Assembly (NCBI GenBank): GCA_002718655.1
Contig: PBFM01000003.1
Location: 9,959 to 44,412 of the forward strand
Direction of reading: 5' to 3'
Source of the DNA: Fidelibacterota bacterium
GTDB lineage: Bacteria; Fidelibacterota; Marinisomatia; Marinisomatales; UBA1611
Length of the DNA stretch: 34,454 nt
The notes below the pieces were generated by a model, which was given only the letters and a program-made list of their open reading frames with translations, was not told where the DNA came from and searched no databases. The position numbers were made by a program, and so were the translations under genes. Shown piece after piece: positions 8,937 to 18,458 of this stretch (the first letter of the stretch is position 1; each line of letters begins with the position of its first letter).

Positions 8937-9011
8937 AAACTTGATAAATGGGTAACACCGAATTTCTAAGAAATAAGTTGCTTAGGCAAGCATTACATTT
9001 TTAAGCCAAAA

Positions 9012-10670
9012 TTATTTTAAGTATGTTATTTTTTTGAGTGTTTGGGATATTCCATCATTTAATCTGATAAAGTATATACCACTTGGAAGAGAGGCTGGTT
9101 CCCACATTAAATGAATCGAACCTTTTTCTATCTTGTTTTGGTAAATGGTTTCAATGTGGCTACCATTATATGAAAAAATATCAATTTTCAATTTTCTACT
9201 CGCTTTAGCCATTACTTGAATATTGATTATAGGATTAAATGGATTTGGATATGTCCTCATTAGGTTAAATTCTACGGGTTGGGTGTTATATTCATAGCCT
9301 ATGTTTGATTCAGTAAAATAAGACAGCGCATCTAATGTATTTACAATTCCATAACCATAAGTATTATTTGCACTGTCTGCCATAGAAGCAGTCATCATAA
9401 TAGATTCTCTGACTTCCATTGCAGACCAATTTGGCCTTGCTTGTAATATTAATGCTGCAGCTCCTGCAACAAGAGGGCAAGAAAGTGAAGTACCACTAAG
9501 CTGTGTATAACTCGTTGTACTATTTGGGTTAACACACCATGTTTGCCTTCCTCTAGCACATACCTCAGGTTTTATTCGCCCATCAGCAGTTGGTCCGTGA
9601 GAACTAAAACTAGCAATTTCTCCACTTTCTGAAACAGCACCTACCGCTATGACAGAATCAGCATCAGCTGGTGCAATAATATAATACCAATCATCATTCC
9701 CTGAATTCCCAGCTGCAGTCACACAAACAATACCAAGCCCCACTGCTATATCTACAGCAATGGTAGTAACCGCTGTATTACCATCAAGGTCAGAATATTC
9801 ATACCAATCTAAATACCCCAGAGAAGTTGATACAACATCAGCACCGTTCTCTTCTCCCCATTCCAAACCAGCAACATAATTATCTTCTTCCTGTTGTATT
9901 TCCTGTGTTACATCTTCAGTTTTAGCTAAAAGAAACTCAGCATCATATGCAACACCCATAAGTTCACCAGGTGAGCTTGCAGCAATTGTTGATAATACTG
10001 CAGTACCGTGAAAATCTTGACTAGCTGTTTCCTCTTGATCATTCTCATTTGCAGTTTGATTATCATCGTTTATGAAATCCCACTGAGCTATAACATTAAT
10101 ACTATTGAAAGCATTATGGCCAAGGTCAAAGCCAGTATCCATCACTAGTATTCTAACACCCTGTCCTGTAAAACCCAGCTCGTGTATTAAATGCACATTT
10201 ATTTGTTCTATCTGTTCTTGGGCATATCCATAATCAACGTGAACTGTGTTTGAATTATTTTCATTATATTGATCATAATAGTTTTTTTTATATCCAATTA
10301 CTGGTCTAATAGAATCGACAAATTCAAATTTTGTTAAATCTTTTAAATCATTAAATGAACAAAGTACAGATACCGCATTAAGCCAGCGGCTCTCATTGAT
10401 AATATCTATTCCAATTGATGATATTTGCTCTTTATATAAATTAGAAACTGATAAATCATACCAACTTTCTTCTAATAGAAAACCGTTTTTATTTCTTCTT
10501 TCGACAGCCTTTTTATTAAGAGTAATGGGGATGGATTCATTTTTATCCTTAAAGAAAATCCATAATCTGTATTTTTCTCCTCTTTTACCGTATTTTATCT
10601 GACCAGGGTCGTATTTTTCAGAAAATATAATGTTATGAAATATTGTAAAAAGAAGTAGTAATCTTACCAT
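9012..10670 (-). CDS. S8 family (subtilisin-like) serine protease with T9SS C-terminal sorting domain
   Basis: Catalytic Asp VLVMDTG-like (ILVMDTGFD), His (DFHGTAV), oxyanion Asn (AAGNSG), Ser (GTSLSCPLVAG); C-terminal RTYPNPFNPIINIQV...LPSGIYFIRLNDG. Confidence 0.94.
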   Translation of the reverse strand: MVRLLLLFTIFHNIIFSEKYDPGQIKYGKRGEKYRLWIFFKDKNESIPITLNKKAVERRNKNGFLLEESWYDLSVSNLYKEQISSIGIDIINESRWLNAVSVLCSFNDLKDLTKFEFVDSIRPVIGYKKNYYDQYNENNSNTVHVDYGYAQEQIEQINVHLIHELGFTGQGVRILVMDTGFDLGHNAFNSINVIAQWDFINDDNQTANENDQEETASQDFHGTAVLSTIAASSPGELMGVAYDAEFLLAKTEDVTQEIQQEEDNYVAGLEWGEENGADVVSTSLGYLDWYEYSDLDGNTAVTTIAVDIAVGLGIVCVTAAGNSGNDDWYYIIAPADADSVIAVGAVSESGEIASFSSHGPTADGRIKPEVCARGRQTWCVNPNSTTSYTQLSGTSLSCPLVAGAAALILQARPNWSAMEVRESIMMTASMADSANNTYGYGIVNTLDALSYFTESNIGYEYNTQPVEFNLMRTYPNPFNPIINIQVMAKASRKLKIDIFSYNGSHIETIYQNKIEKGSIHLMWEPASLPSGIYFIRLNDGISQTLKKITYLK

Positions 10671-12913
10671 TCGATACCTAATATAATATTTGAGATACCA
10701 ATTAAATCCATAACATCTATTTGTCCACTTCTATCAATATCGCAAAAAAATAATTGAGATTCAGTTGGCTCATTACCAAGAAAAATAATATCCACAATTG
10801 CAAGCAAATCATAAATGTCAACATGAAGATCTTGGTTAAAATCACCCATTAGACCAATGGCAAAACCCGAGATTGAAAAGTCGTCAAATGTAAACCCATC
10901 ACCTTCAACAAAATTATCTGATGTTTGAATAAAACGAAACCCAGTTATGGTTTCACCGATAAGTTGGTCAATATAAATGGTTTCTTCAATCCAATTTTCT
11001 TGATTACCATCATAGCCATGTTGCCCAAAAGGTTGTGCTGGTTGCCCAGACCCTAAGCCCGTGTAATTTCCTTCTAGACTAACCCATCCAGAATCTAACA
11101 CATATGCCTGAAATCGAACAAAATCCCAACCTTCTTCTATTTCCCATTTAGCTTTATACTCAATGACTGGATATAAAATATAATTAAAATTTATTTCATA
11201 GGTTAGTTCAGCGATTGACTCAAAAGCTTCTTGGTAATCCCCATTAGGACTATCAGTTAGAGCCAGTGAGTCAGTGGGAGCATCATCTGTCAAACCCCAA
11301 TCACCATTAACTGACCAGTTAACTAAACCATTTTCGAATCCATCAAAAAAAAACATTTCTCTTTGACCGATTACAAAATTTATAGTGTCTGTTCTTGAGT
11401 AAGAAAAATCATTTTGTAATGAAATAACTATCCCGGAGTGGCTACCATAATCTGCATTCTCAGAAACACTGATAGTAATAGAGAACTCATCTTGGTCTCT
11501 TGCATCAATTTCACTCATTTCATAAGAATCAATATTAATTCCTATTATATCATTTAATGCATTTAAACTAACGTCTATATCCCCATTTGAATTTTGCAAG
11601 CCTCTATTTTGAATTACAATCTCAATTTCAACTGAATCTCCTGGTAAAATATCTTCTTCTGAAAATTGATAGGAGTGCACTATAATATCTGGCCCAGAAA
11701 CAAAAGAAAATATTTTATTTGGGTAAAACTGATTAGAGCATAAATCAACAATTTCATCTTCAGACGGCCAAAAACCTTGGGATGGAGAACCCACTTCCGG
11801 TACATAGGATATGATATTTTGATCTCCAAATGTCCAATCAACGGCATCACCGTTTACAGTATAACCAATAGTTGATAAACCGGTCCCAACTACATAACCA
11901 TTATATCTTGCCATTTCTTCACCAATCTCTCTCAAAGTAGTTAAATCAGGCTCTTCTGGCAATGATCCATCTCCCCAAGGATGGATGTAAATATTTGAAA
12001 AAGTATGATAATGCAAGACATTCATAAAATCATACTCAATAATAAAATCACGTACTACTTGTGTTTCTAACTCAGAAAAAGAAGATTCACCCCTATATGT
12101 GGCAGAACATGGATTTGGTGATGAACCAGTGTTATCCGAACCCCAGCCATATCCATAATTTCTATTTAGATCAACACCACGACCAGTACCATCTCCACAA
12201 TTAGTATCTAATCTATTTTTTCTATGCATACCTCCACCATCAGGTTCTATCTCTTCATTATAAACATAACCATCTGGATTAACTACAGGAATAAACCACA
12301 TTTCACGATTGTTTATTAAATATTCTAGCTCTGCATCAGTCTCATATTCTTCAGCTAATTTTTGAACAAAATAAAATAAACTCATCATTCCAACAGGCTC
12401 TCTAGCATGGGTAAGTGCAGTAAACAATACTGCTGGCTCGTCTTCTTCAACATTCGGATTATCAGATACTTTGAATGCCCATATATCCCGCTCCTCAATT
12501 GTTTGCCCAATTATGATTCGGTTTGAGATAATTTCAGGGTATAACATATGAAGTTCATCAAATCTATTATTTAACTCATCAAAAGTATAGTTACCTTGCA
12601 TAGATCCAAGTGGAAAATCACGATCAATTCCATATTGATTTCTAGATTTATAATGCATTGTTAAATCTTCAACTAAAATATCTAAAGCTATATCTCTCGA
12701 TAACAATTCAATTGTTTGATCAGTTGTAACTACAAGATCAATAAACACGTCTTTTTTGCCATTTATGTGGTCAAGGGGTATTCCTAACTGTCCTATTGTC
12801 TGAATTATTTGGTTTGTTGGGGAATATACCCTTATTGATTGAAACACTTCACTTCCATTAATAATATTGTGAAAAAGTAAGATAAGATAACAGAAAAGAT
12901 AAATGTTTTTCAT
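10664..12913 (-). CDS. M14 family zinc carboxypeptidase with CARDB-like, MAM/jelly-roll-like and C-terminal dockerin-like domains
   Basis: ALTHAREPVG (HxxE), GVDLNRNYGYGWG, VLHYHTFSNIYIHPWG, YVPEVGSPSQGFWP; signal peptide MKNIYLFCYLILLFHNIING; C-terminal GDFNQDLHVDIYDLLAIVDIIF and CDIDRSGQIDVMDLIGISNIIL are dockerin-type Ca2+ loops. Confidence 0.92.
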   Translation of the reverse strand: MKNIYLFCYLILLFHNIINGSEVFQSIRVYSPTNQIIQTIGQLGIPLDHINGKKDVFIDLVVTTDQTIELLSRDIALDILVEDLTMHYKSRNQYGIDRDFPLGSMQGNYTFDELNNRFDELHMLYPEIISNRIIIGQTIEERDIWAFKVSDNPNVEEDEPAVLFTALTHAREPVGMMSLFYFVQKLAEEYETDAELEYLINNREMWFIPVVNPDGYVYNEEIEPDGGGMHRKNRLDTNCGDGTGRGVDLNRNYGYGWGSDNTGSSPNPCSATYRGESSFSELETQVVRDFIIEYDFMNVLHYHTFSNIYIHPWGDGSLPEEPDLTTLREIGEEMARYNGYVVGTGLSTIGYTVNGDAVDWTFGDQNIISYVPEVGSPSQGFWPSEDEIVDLCSNQFYPNKIFSFVSGPDIIVHSYQFSEEDILPGDSVEIEIVIQNRGLQNSNGDIDVSLNALNDIIGINIDSYEMSEIDARDQDEFSITISVSENADYGSHSGIVISLQNDFSYSRTDTINFVIGQREMFFFDGFENGLVNWSVNGDWGLTDDAPTDSLALTDSPNGDYQEAFESIAELTYEINFNYILYPVIEYKAKWEIEEGWDFVRFQAYVLDSGWVSLEGNYTGLGSGQPAQPFGQHGYDGNQENWIEETIYIDQLIGETITGFRFIQTSDNFVEGDGFTFDDFSISGFAIGLMGDFNQDLHVDIYDLLAIVDIIFLGNEPTESQLFFCDIDRSGQIDVMDLIGISNIILGIEW

Positions 12914-14184
12914 CTTATGTTACTTTTTATCCAATCAGATGTTATGGATTTTGGTCTTGTAATGGGAATTCCTAGAGCTCGCTCCCACACCATCTGTGAA
13001 ATCATACCCATTGTACGAGAAATACTAAAAAGCACCGTGTAAAAATTGAATTCCTTCAACCCATAATAGTATAATAAGGAGCCTGACGCAGCATCTACAT
13101 TTGGCCAAGGATTTTTGGCCTTACCATGCTCTTTTAATACACCAGGTACAACATCAAACAATAGATCAACGATTCCAAATACATCATCATTTTTTATATG
13201 TTTTTGCCCAAAATTTATAAAAGCTGTAAACCTAGGATCTGGACATCTCAGAACGGCATGACCATAGCCAGGAATAACTCTACCATTATTTAGTCGATTC
13301 CAGCAATATTCACTCAGCTCCTTTTCTGTTGGAAGACCATTAAATTCATCTCTAATATTCAAAACAAATTTTAAACACTCCTGATTTGCAAGACCGTGTA
13401 AGGGACCTGCTAAGCCATTTAAACCTGCAGAAACAGCGTAATAGGGATCTGATAATGCAGATGCTACAGTATGAGAGGCAAATGCACTAACATTCCCACC
13501 TTCATGATCACAATGTAGCATAAAATATAATTGCATAAGCTTATGGAAATCTCCGTTTTGGTCTGATAATCCTGTCATATGCACAAAGTTACCTGCCCAA
13601 TCTTTATTAGAATCAGGTAAAATCATCTCTCCTTTATTAAATCTCATTCTATAGATGCCAGCACCAAGAGATGGTAATTTTGCCAATAATTGGATACCAT
13701 CTTCAAGAATTGCCTCCCAATATTCATTTTTTGGCATTCCTTCATCATATCGTTTTCTAAAAACACTTTCACCTTGCATAGATAGTATTGCTGTATTAAA
13801 CATCGTCATTGGATGGGAATCTTGTGGCATCGCCTTTAAAATATCCCAAACATATTCTGGAACCATAAAATCTTGGCAAAAATCACTTTGTAAATCTTTC
13901 AATTCATTTTTGTTAGGTAATCTTCCCGTCAAAAGCAGAAAGAAGACTTCCTCAGGAAGTATATTTATGATATCTAAAAGAGGTTTACCTCTAATTATTA
14001 ATCCTTTTTCAGCTGAAACTGATGATGTGTCACATACAAAGGCTTTAACACCTCGCATGCCAGAAAATGCCTGAGCAACATTTACATCACTAATTTTTTG
14101 ATTACCTTTTTCTTGAATCAGTTTTTTAATATCATCTTGTGTTTCAGGAATTTGTCTTTTTAATTCATTTTTTAATAAATCCAT
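12910..14184 (-). CDS. gltA: Citrate (Si)-synthase, eukaryotic/mitochondrial-like type
   Basis: GLAGPLHGLANQECL, GRVIPGYGHAVLRCPDPRFTAF, GKAKNPWPNVDAASGSLLYYYGL, FYTVLFSISRTMG, RALGIPITRPKS. Confidence 0.93.
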   Translation of the reverse strand: MDLLKNELKRQIPETQDDIKKLIQEKGNQKISDVNVAQAFSGMRGVKAFVCDTSSVSAEKGLIIRGKPLLDIINILPEEVFFLLLTGRLPNKNELKDLQSDFCQDFMVPEYVWDILKAMPQDSHPMTMFNTAILSMQGESVFRKRYDEGMPKNEYWEAILEDGIQLLAKLPSLGAGIYRMRFNKGEMILPDSNKDWAGNFVHMTGLSDQNGDFHKLMQLYFMLHCDHEGGNVSAFASHTVASALSDPYYAVSAGLNGLAGPLHGLANQECLKFVLNIRDEFNGLPTEKELSEYCWNRLNNGRVIPGYGHAVLRCPDPRFTAFINFGQKHIKNDDVFGIVDLLFDVVPGVLKEHGKAKNPWPNVDAASGSLLYYYGLKEFNFYTVLFSISRTMGMISQMVWERALGIPITRPKSITSDWIKSNIR

Positions 14185-14295
14185 TTCATAAGCCTTAGAA
14201 TATTGTTTTCCTCAAAAATTTAATTACAAAAATTACATATTTTTCTATCAACAAAACAAAATATGGAGTCGGTTATATAGTAATCAAATGTTGAT

Positions 14296-15012
14296 TTATT
14301 TCTCTTTAAATAATTCTCTTGCCAATTTTAAGTCTTCAATAAAATCTATCTCAAGACAATTGAATTCAGAAACATCAACATAATTTACTCTAAATTCATT
14401 CAATAAAGGCTGAATGGCAGCTTCAAAATAATCATTTTTCCCACCAGCTTTAATAAGCTGCTCAATTGATTTCAAAAAGTTTATCACAAAATTTTTTGAC
14501 AATTTTGCTACACCTATAAATTCACCTAAGCAGTTCTTTTCAATTAGTTCTTTTCCTATTGCGACAATCCTATGCTCACTACCATCAATAACTTTGACCT
14601 CCTCACGCCCACATGGTTTTATATCAATTGCAAGAGCATTTTCATATTCAGAGTAAAATATTTTTTTTAATAATTCTCTAGGGTAAATAACATCAGCATT
14701 CATTAATATATGATTTGAATTAAGTTCAGCTTTACCAACATAAATAGAATACGCCGTGTTTGTTTCAAAGTAGTGGTGATTAATCAAAAATTTAAAATTC
14801 AAATCGGGAAAATTTTTTTTTAGATTTGATATTAAAGTTTCACGATAATAACCTACAATTATTGTAATCTCATTTATACCAAGTTCATTCAAGGCTTCTA
14901 GTTGATAATGAATGATTGGTTTTCCCTCTACCTCCAAAAGGCATTTGGGCAGACTGTAAGTATAAGGGTACAACCTTCTTGAAACACCTGCGGCAAGTAT
15001 TAACGCTTTCAT
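14296..15012 (-). CDS. Nucleotidyltransferase (LicC/phosphocholine- or alditol-cytidylyltransferase-like)
   Basis: MKALILAAGVSRRLYPYTYSLPKCLLEVEGKPIIHYQLEAL; NTAYSIYVGKAELNSNHILMNADVIYP; GEFIGVAKLS; CLEIDFIEDLKLA, typical of the CTP-dependent NTase family. Confidence 0.8.
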   Translation of the reverse strand: MKALILAAGVSRRLYPYTYSLPKCLLEVEGKPIIHYQLEALNELGINEITIIVGYYRETLISNLKKNFPDLNFKFLINHHYFETNTAYSIYVGKAELNSNHILMNADVIYPRELLKKIFYSEYENALAIDIKPCGREEVKVIDGSEHRIVAIGKELIEKNCLGEFIGVAKLSKNFVINFLKSIEQLIKAGGKNDYFEAAIQPLLNEFRVNYVDVSEFNCLEIDFIEDLKLARELFKEK

Positions 15013-15157
15013 TCTAAAATAAAGTTACATAATTGCATAACTAACAACACCAATATTTGTTTCTAATTTCTTTTTCAATAAGGTGTAAAATTCCTATGAT
15101 ATAAAATAAGCTCCATTCAATTATTTATTTTAATGGTTAACTTCACTTTCCATACTT

Positions 15158-16177
15158 TCAGGATATTAACCTTCTTATTTTCCACTTTCTAAACCAGTTC
15201 AAAGACTTTTTCTTAAGCTTTAAACACTCACCATTATCAATTGTTTCGTTTATAGACTGAATTAAACGTTCTGATGACTTACCATCTAAATATGGATGTA
15301 TATCATTCAAAATTTCTTGTCTAGATTCAGAATATTCCTCTGGATCATTAAAAGATCTTGTAATTGCACCCGTCAAATCATCAGGGTCAGTAATGTTAAT
15401 GCCTTTTTCAAATCTAGTGGTTGTATTATATGTAATTATTGGTCTATCAAATATTAGAAATTCATAAGCAACAGATGATGTATCAGTAATCAATAGATCT
15501 GCGGCATTCAACCATAGTAAAATGTTATTATCTTCAATGATGGTGAATTTAGATGAAATCAATTCTTTATATTTTCTTATTATTTCTTTCTTTTCCAGCT
15601 CATGAAATTTTACTACCCAATGGTAGCCAAAGTCTTGAGTTTTTTTTATTGGCTCGAACAAATCTCCAGAAGATCTATACTTTGGAGAAAAAGTCGGCGC
15701 ATATAAAATCACTTTAGTGTCTGAATCTAAACTAAAGAATGTTTTTTGATCAGAAATAGATTTAAAATTGACACAATCATCTAATTTTGGCCAACCTGTT
15801 TCCTTTACTAAAAATGTATTTTTTTCTTTTTTAATTTTTTCAAATTTTTCTGTAATCAATGGTCCAGGAGTACAATAGAGGTCAAAAAAACCTGTTATTT
15901 TGTAATGTCCTTTTTTTTCTTCGCATAATCCATGGAAAATTTGAACTTTTAGACCAGGCCAAAAATCTGGAACAACATTACCAGGAACTATGATTGCATC
16001 TGGATTAAAATCAAATACTTGTTTCGATTCTCGGATTACAGTTCCTTTGATATTATTTTTTATTTTTCCTACTATAAACCAAGCAGTTTCTAAATCATTT
16101 AGAGTTTTGCAATAAGAATCAATAGGCTTTAAAATTGATAGAGAATAGGATTTTGTAACAAAAAATAATAGCTTCAC
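15158..16177 (-). CDS. CDP-glycerol glycerophosphotransferase family protein (divergent paralogue)
   Basis: IFHG, ILYAPTFSPKY, VVKFHELE, LLITDTSSVAYEFLIFDRPII, PYLDGKSSERL: TagB/TagF C-terminal family motifs. Confidence 0.8.
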   Translation of the reverse strand: MKLLFFVTKSYSLSILKPIDSYCKTLNDLETAWFIVGKIKNNIKGTVIRESKQVFDFNPDAIIVPGNVVPDFWPGLKVQIFHGLCEEKKGHYKITGFFDLYCTPGPLITEKFEKIKKEKNTFLVKETGWPKLDDCVNFKSISDQKTFFSLDSDTKVILYAPTFSPKYRSSGDLFEPIKKTQDFGYHWVVKFHELEKKEIIRKYKELISSKFTIIEDNNILLWLNAADLLITDTSSVAYEFLIFDRPIITYNTTTRFEKGINITDPDDLTGAITRSFNDPEEYSESRQEILNDIHPYLDGKSSERLIQSINETIDNGECLKLKKKSLNWFRKWKIRRLIS

Positions 16178-16220
16178 TTTAATTTTATTTTAATATTTGG
16201 TACTTGATAGATATCCCAAA

Positions 16221-17297
16221 TCAGTCTTCAAAAGCATCTATCAAGCGAGAGGAAGCTTTGCCATCTAATTTATATAAATAATGTTCAGTGGCATTTATTC
16301 TTTGAGATGACATTTCATCAATATTATCAATAGCGTAATAAACTCGGCTCAATAGCTCTGATGGATCTTTTATATGGTATGTGAAGTTTACATTAAGCAT
16401 TCTTTGATAATCAATTTTTCTAAAAAAACGATTTTTAAATATCTTATGCATAAATTTTAAAGTATAACATTGTACCTGAATAATTGGTTTATTAATTGGC
16501 AAATATTCAAACATTGTTGATGACAAATCAGTTAATAGCATATCTGACATTTTATAGTATGGAATAATATCATAGTCATAATTTTTTAGTAGATGAATAT
16601 TTTCATTTGCTTTATCTAACTCATTACAAAGAGCATTTTGATAGTAATATTTTTTCTTTTCCCAACTAAAACCGTGGAGTTTGATTATAATATTGAAATC
16701 ATTATTTAAATCAGGTAATAGAGGACATACCTTTTCAATGGATGTTGGATAGTAACTTGGGGCGTACAATATTGTTTTTTTTGATTGATCAAGGTTAATC
16801 ATATTTTTCTTTTTTTCAATTTTACCATCAGGGATGGTAAACAATCTATCAAGTTTTGTAAAGCCAGTGAGAACTAAATTATCGCAACCTGTATTTTTTA
16901 ATTTATTGTATCTTGAAACTGATTCAACTGCTCTAAGATCTATTCTGTCATGCATATCGTTATAATAGGATTGTTTTAAACCTATACCATGATATACCAT
17001 TATAGCTTTTGTACCTTTTCTTACAATTTTATTTAATTTCCCAATATTGCCAACGATAATAATATCATATTTTTCGGAAAAAATATTTTTTATGCGTTGA
17101 ACTTCGCTATTTGCAGTAATAAATCTAATATCAATATCATTACACACCTTCATCAATATGTTTTGTTCAAAACATGATGAACGTTTTGGAATTGAAACGT
17201 GAATATCATACTGATTTCTTCTTTTCAATTCTTGAACAATTGGTAGAAAGTTAGGCCAATAATAAAGATGATGAGTTTCAAATAAGACTTTTTTCAT
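16221..17297 (-). CDS. CDP-glycerol glycerophosphotransferase family protein
   Basis: MVYHGIGLKQSYYNDMHDRIDLRAVES, LTGFTKLDRLF, ILYAPSYYPTS, IIKLHGFSW, LLTDLSSTMFEYLPINKPIIQ, YKLDGKASSRL. Confidence 0.85.
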   Translation of the reverse strand: MKKVLFETHHLYYWPNFLPIVQELKRRNQYDIHVSIPKRSSCFEQNILMKVCNDIDIRFITANSEVQRIKNIFSEKYDIIIVGNIGKLNKIVRKGTKAIMVYHGIGLKQSYYNDMHDRIDLRAVESVSRYNKLKNTGCDNLVLTGFTKLDRLFTIPDGKIEKKKNMINLDQSKKTILYAPSYYPTSIEKVCPLLPDLNNDFNIIIKLHGFSWEKKKYYYQNALCNELDKANENIHLLKNYDYDIIPYYKMSDMLLTDLSSTMFEYLPINKPIIQVQCYTLKFMHKIFKNRFFRKIDYQRMLNVNFTYHIKDPSELLSRVYYAIDNIDEMSSQRINATEHYLYKLDGKASSRLIDAFED

Positions 17298-18418
17298 TTT
17301 AACCTTTTCACTATCTCATTTCTAGCTCTATATGAGGCTTTTCCATCTAACTTATACAACATTTTTTCTTTGTACTCTTTCATTGCAGAAAGTTTTATTT
17401 TTGAATTTTTCAATGCAACTTCAATCATATTTGGTAATTCTTCTGGTTTGTTTGCCTCAAAGCAAAATTCTGATACATCACTTTCCATTTTGCTATTCAA
17501 TCGCGATCTGTACAACCTTTTTCTAAACAATTTATGAGATAGTTTCAGTTTAAAAAAACGGTTAACTATTACTGGTTTATCTAATGATAACATCTCATAA
17601 ATAGTGCTGCTGGCTTCAGTTATCAATAAATCAGATACTTTATAAAAAGGAGTAATATTATATGTATCAGGTTGAATCAGATGAATATGGTCAAAAAGAT
17701 CTGCAACCCGAAAAAATAAATCCCTCTGTTTTTTAAGATTCACGCCACCAGAAAAATTATTCATAAACATTGTCCAAAGATGAGGCTTAATAAGGACATT
17801 GTAATCTTTCGTATATAATCCAAGTCTGGTTCCAATTAATTCAAAAGAACTAGGATAAAAAGTAGGAGCGAATAAAATCGTTTTTTTGTTTTTATCTAAA
17901 CCATATTTTTCATATATGCCATCAGAATCAATTTTATTTTTTTGAAAAAGATAATCTAACTTCATAAATCCAGTTAAAGATAAATCAGTTTTAACACCAT
18001 TTTCCTTTAGTTGTTGGATTCTGTAAGGACCCTCGACAAATCGTACATCAAGCCTTTTGTGGTTATCCCGCCAATAGGAAGGTTTAATTCCAATTCCATG
18101 ATATACCATTCCTACTAAAGTTTTCTTATTGACAAAATTTTCAATGTCATATCTGGACCAACCACAAATAAATACATCTAAATCAAGGTCTTTTATTTTT
18201 CTTTTCCGCTCCTCTTCAGTTCTTCCAAAAATGAATTTACCAGGTTGATTAATCAACACTTTTTTACATAATTCATATTCATATTTATCAATGTTTCTTG
18301 AGGTGGAATGATAGATAACAAATCTTTCATCCCTTGATAAAAGTTCAATTAAAGGTTCAAATTGAGGTAAATGATATAAATGATAGCTATCAAAAAGGAT
18401 TGTATATTGTTTTTTCAT
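17294..18418 (-). CDS. CDP-glycerol glycerophosphotransferase family protein
   Basis: MVYHGIGIKPSYWRDNHKRLDVRFVEG, LTGFMKLDYLF, ILFAPTFYPSS, LIKPHLW, LLITEASSTIYEMLSLDKPVIV, YKLDGKASYRA; 4-nt overlap with next gene. Confidence 0.85.
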   Translation of the reverse strand: MKKQYTILFDSYHLYHLPQFEPLIELLSRDERFVIYHSTSRNIDKYEYELCKKVLINQPGKFIFGRTEEERKRKIKDLDLDVFICGWSRYDIENFVNKKTLVGMVYHGIGIKPSYWRDNHKRLDVRFVEGPYRIQQLKENGVKTDLSLTGFMKLDYLFQKNKIDSDGIYEKYGLDKNKKTILFAPTFYPSSFELIGTRLGLYTKDYNVLIKPHLWTMFMNNFSGGVNLKKQRDLFFRVADLFDHIHLIQPDTYNITPFYKVSDLLITEASSTIYEMLSLDKPVIVNRFFKLKLSHKLFRKRLYRSRLNSKMESDVSEFCFEANKPEELPNMIEVALKNSKIKLSAMKEYKEKMLYKLDGKASYRARNEIVKRLK

Positions 18419-18458
18419 TGAAATAAATAATTTAGATAGTTATCGATAATTTGATGTT

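Noticed and set aside
13655-14074. 139-aa plus-strand ORF antisense to citrate synthase
   Set aside because: Lies wholly within the well-supported gltA CDS on the opposite strand; translation has no family features.
15024-15041. Imperfect palindrome GTTACATAATTGCATAAC upstream of the NTase gene
   Set aside because: Only four outer and two inner base pairs match, expected by chance in such AT-rich sequence.
15158-18418. Gram-positive contamination or a recent horizontal island for the CDP-glycerol transferases
   Set aside because: Codon/AT character appears continuous with flanking genes, spacing is operon-like and there are no integrase, transposase or flanking repeats; a formal composition test was not possible here.
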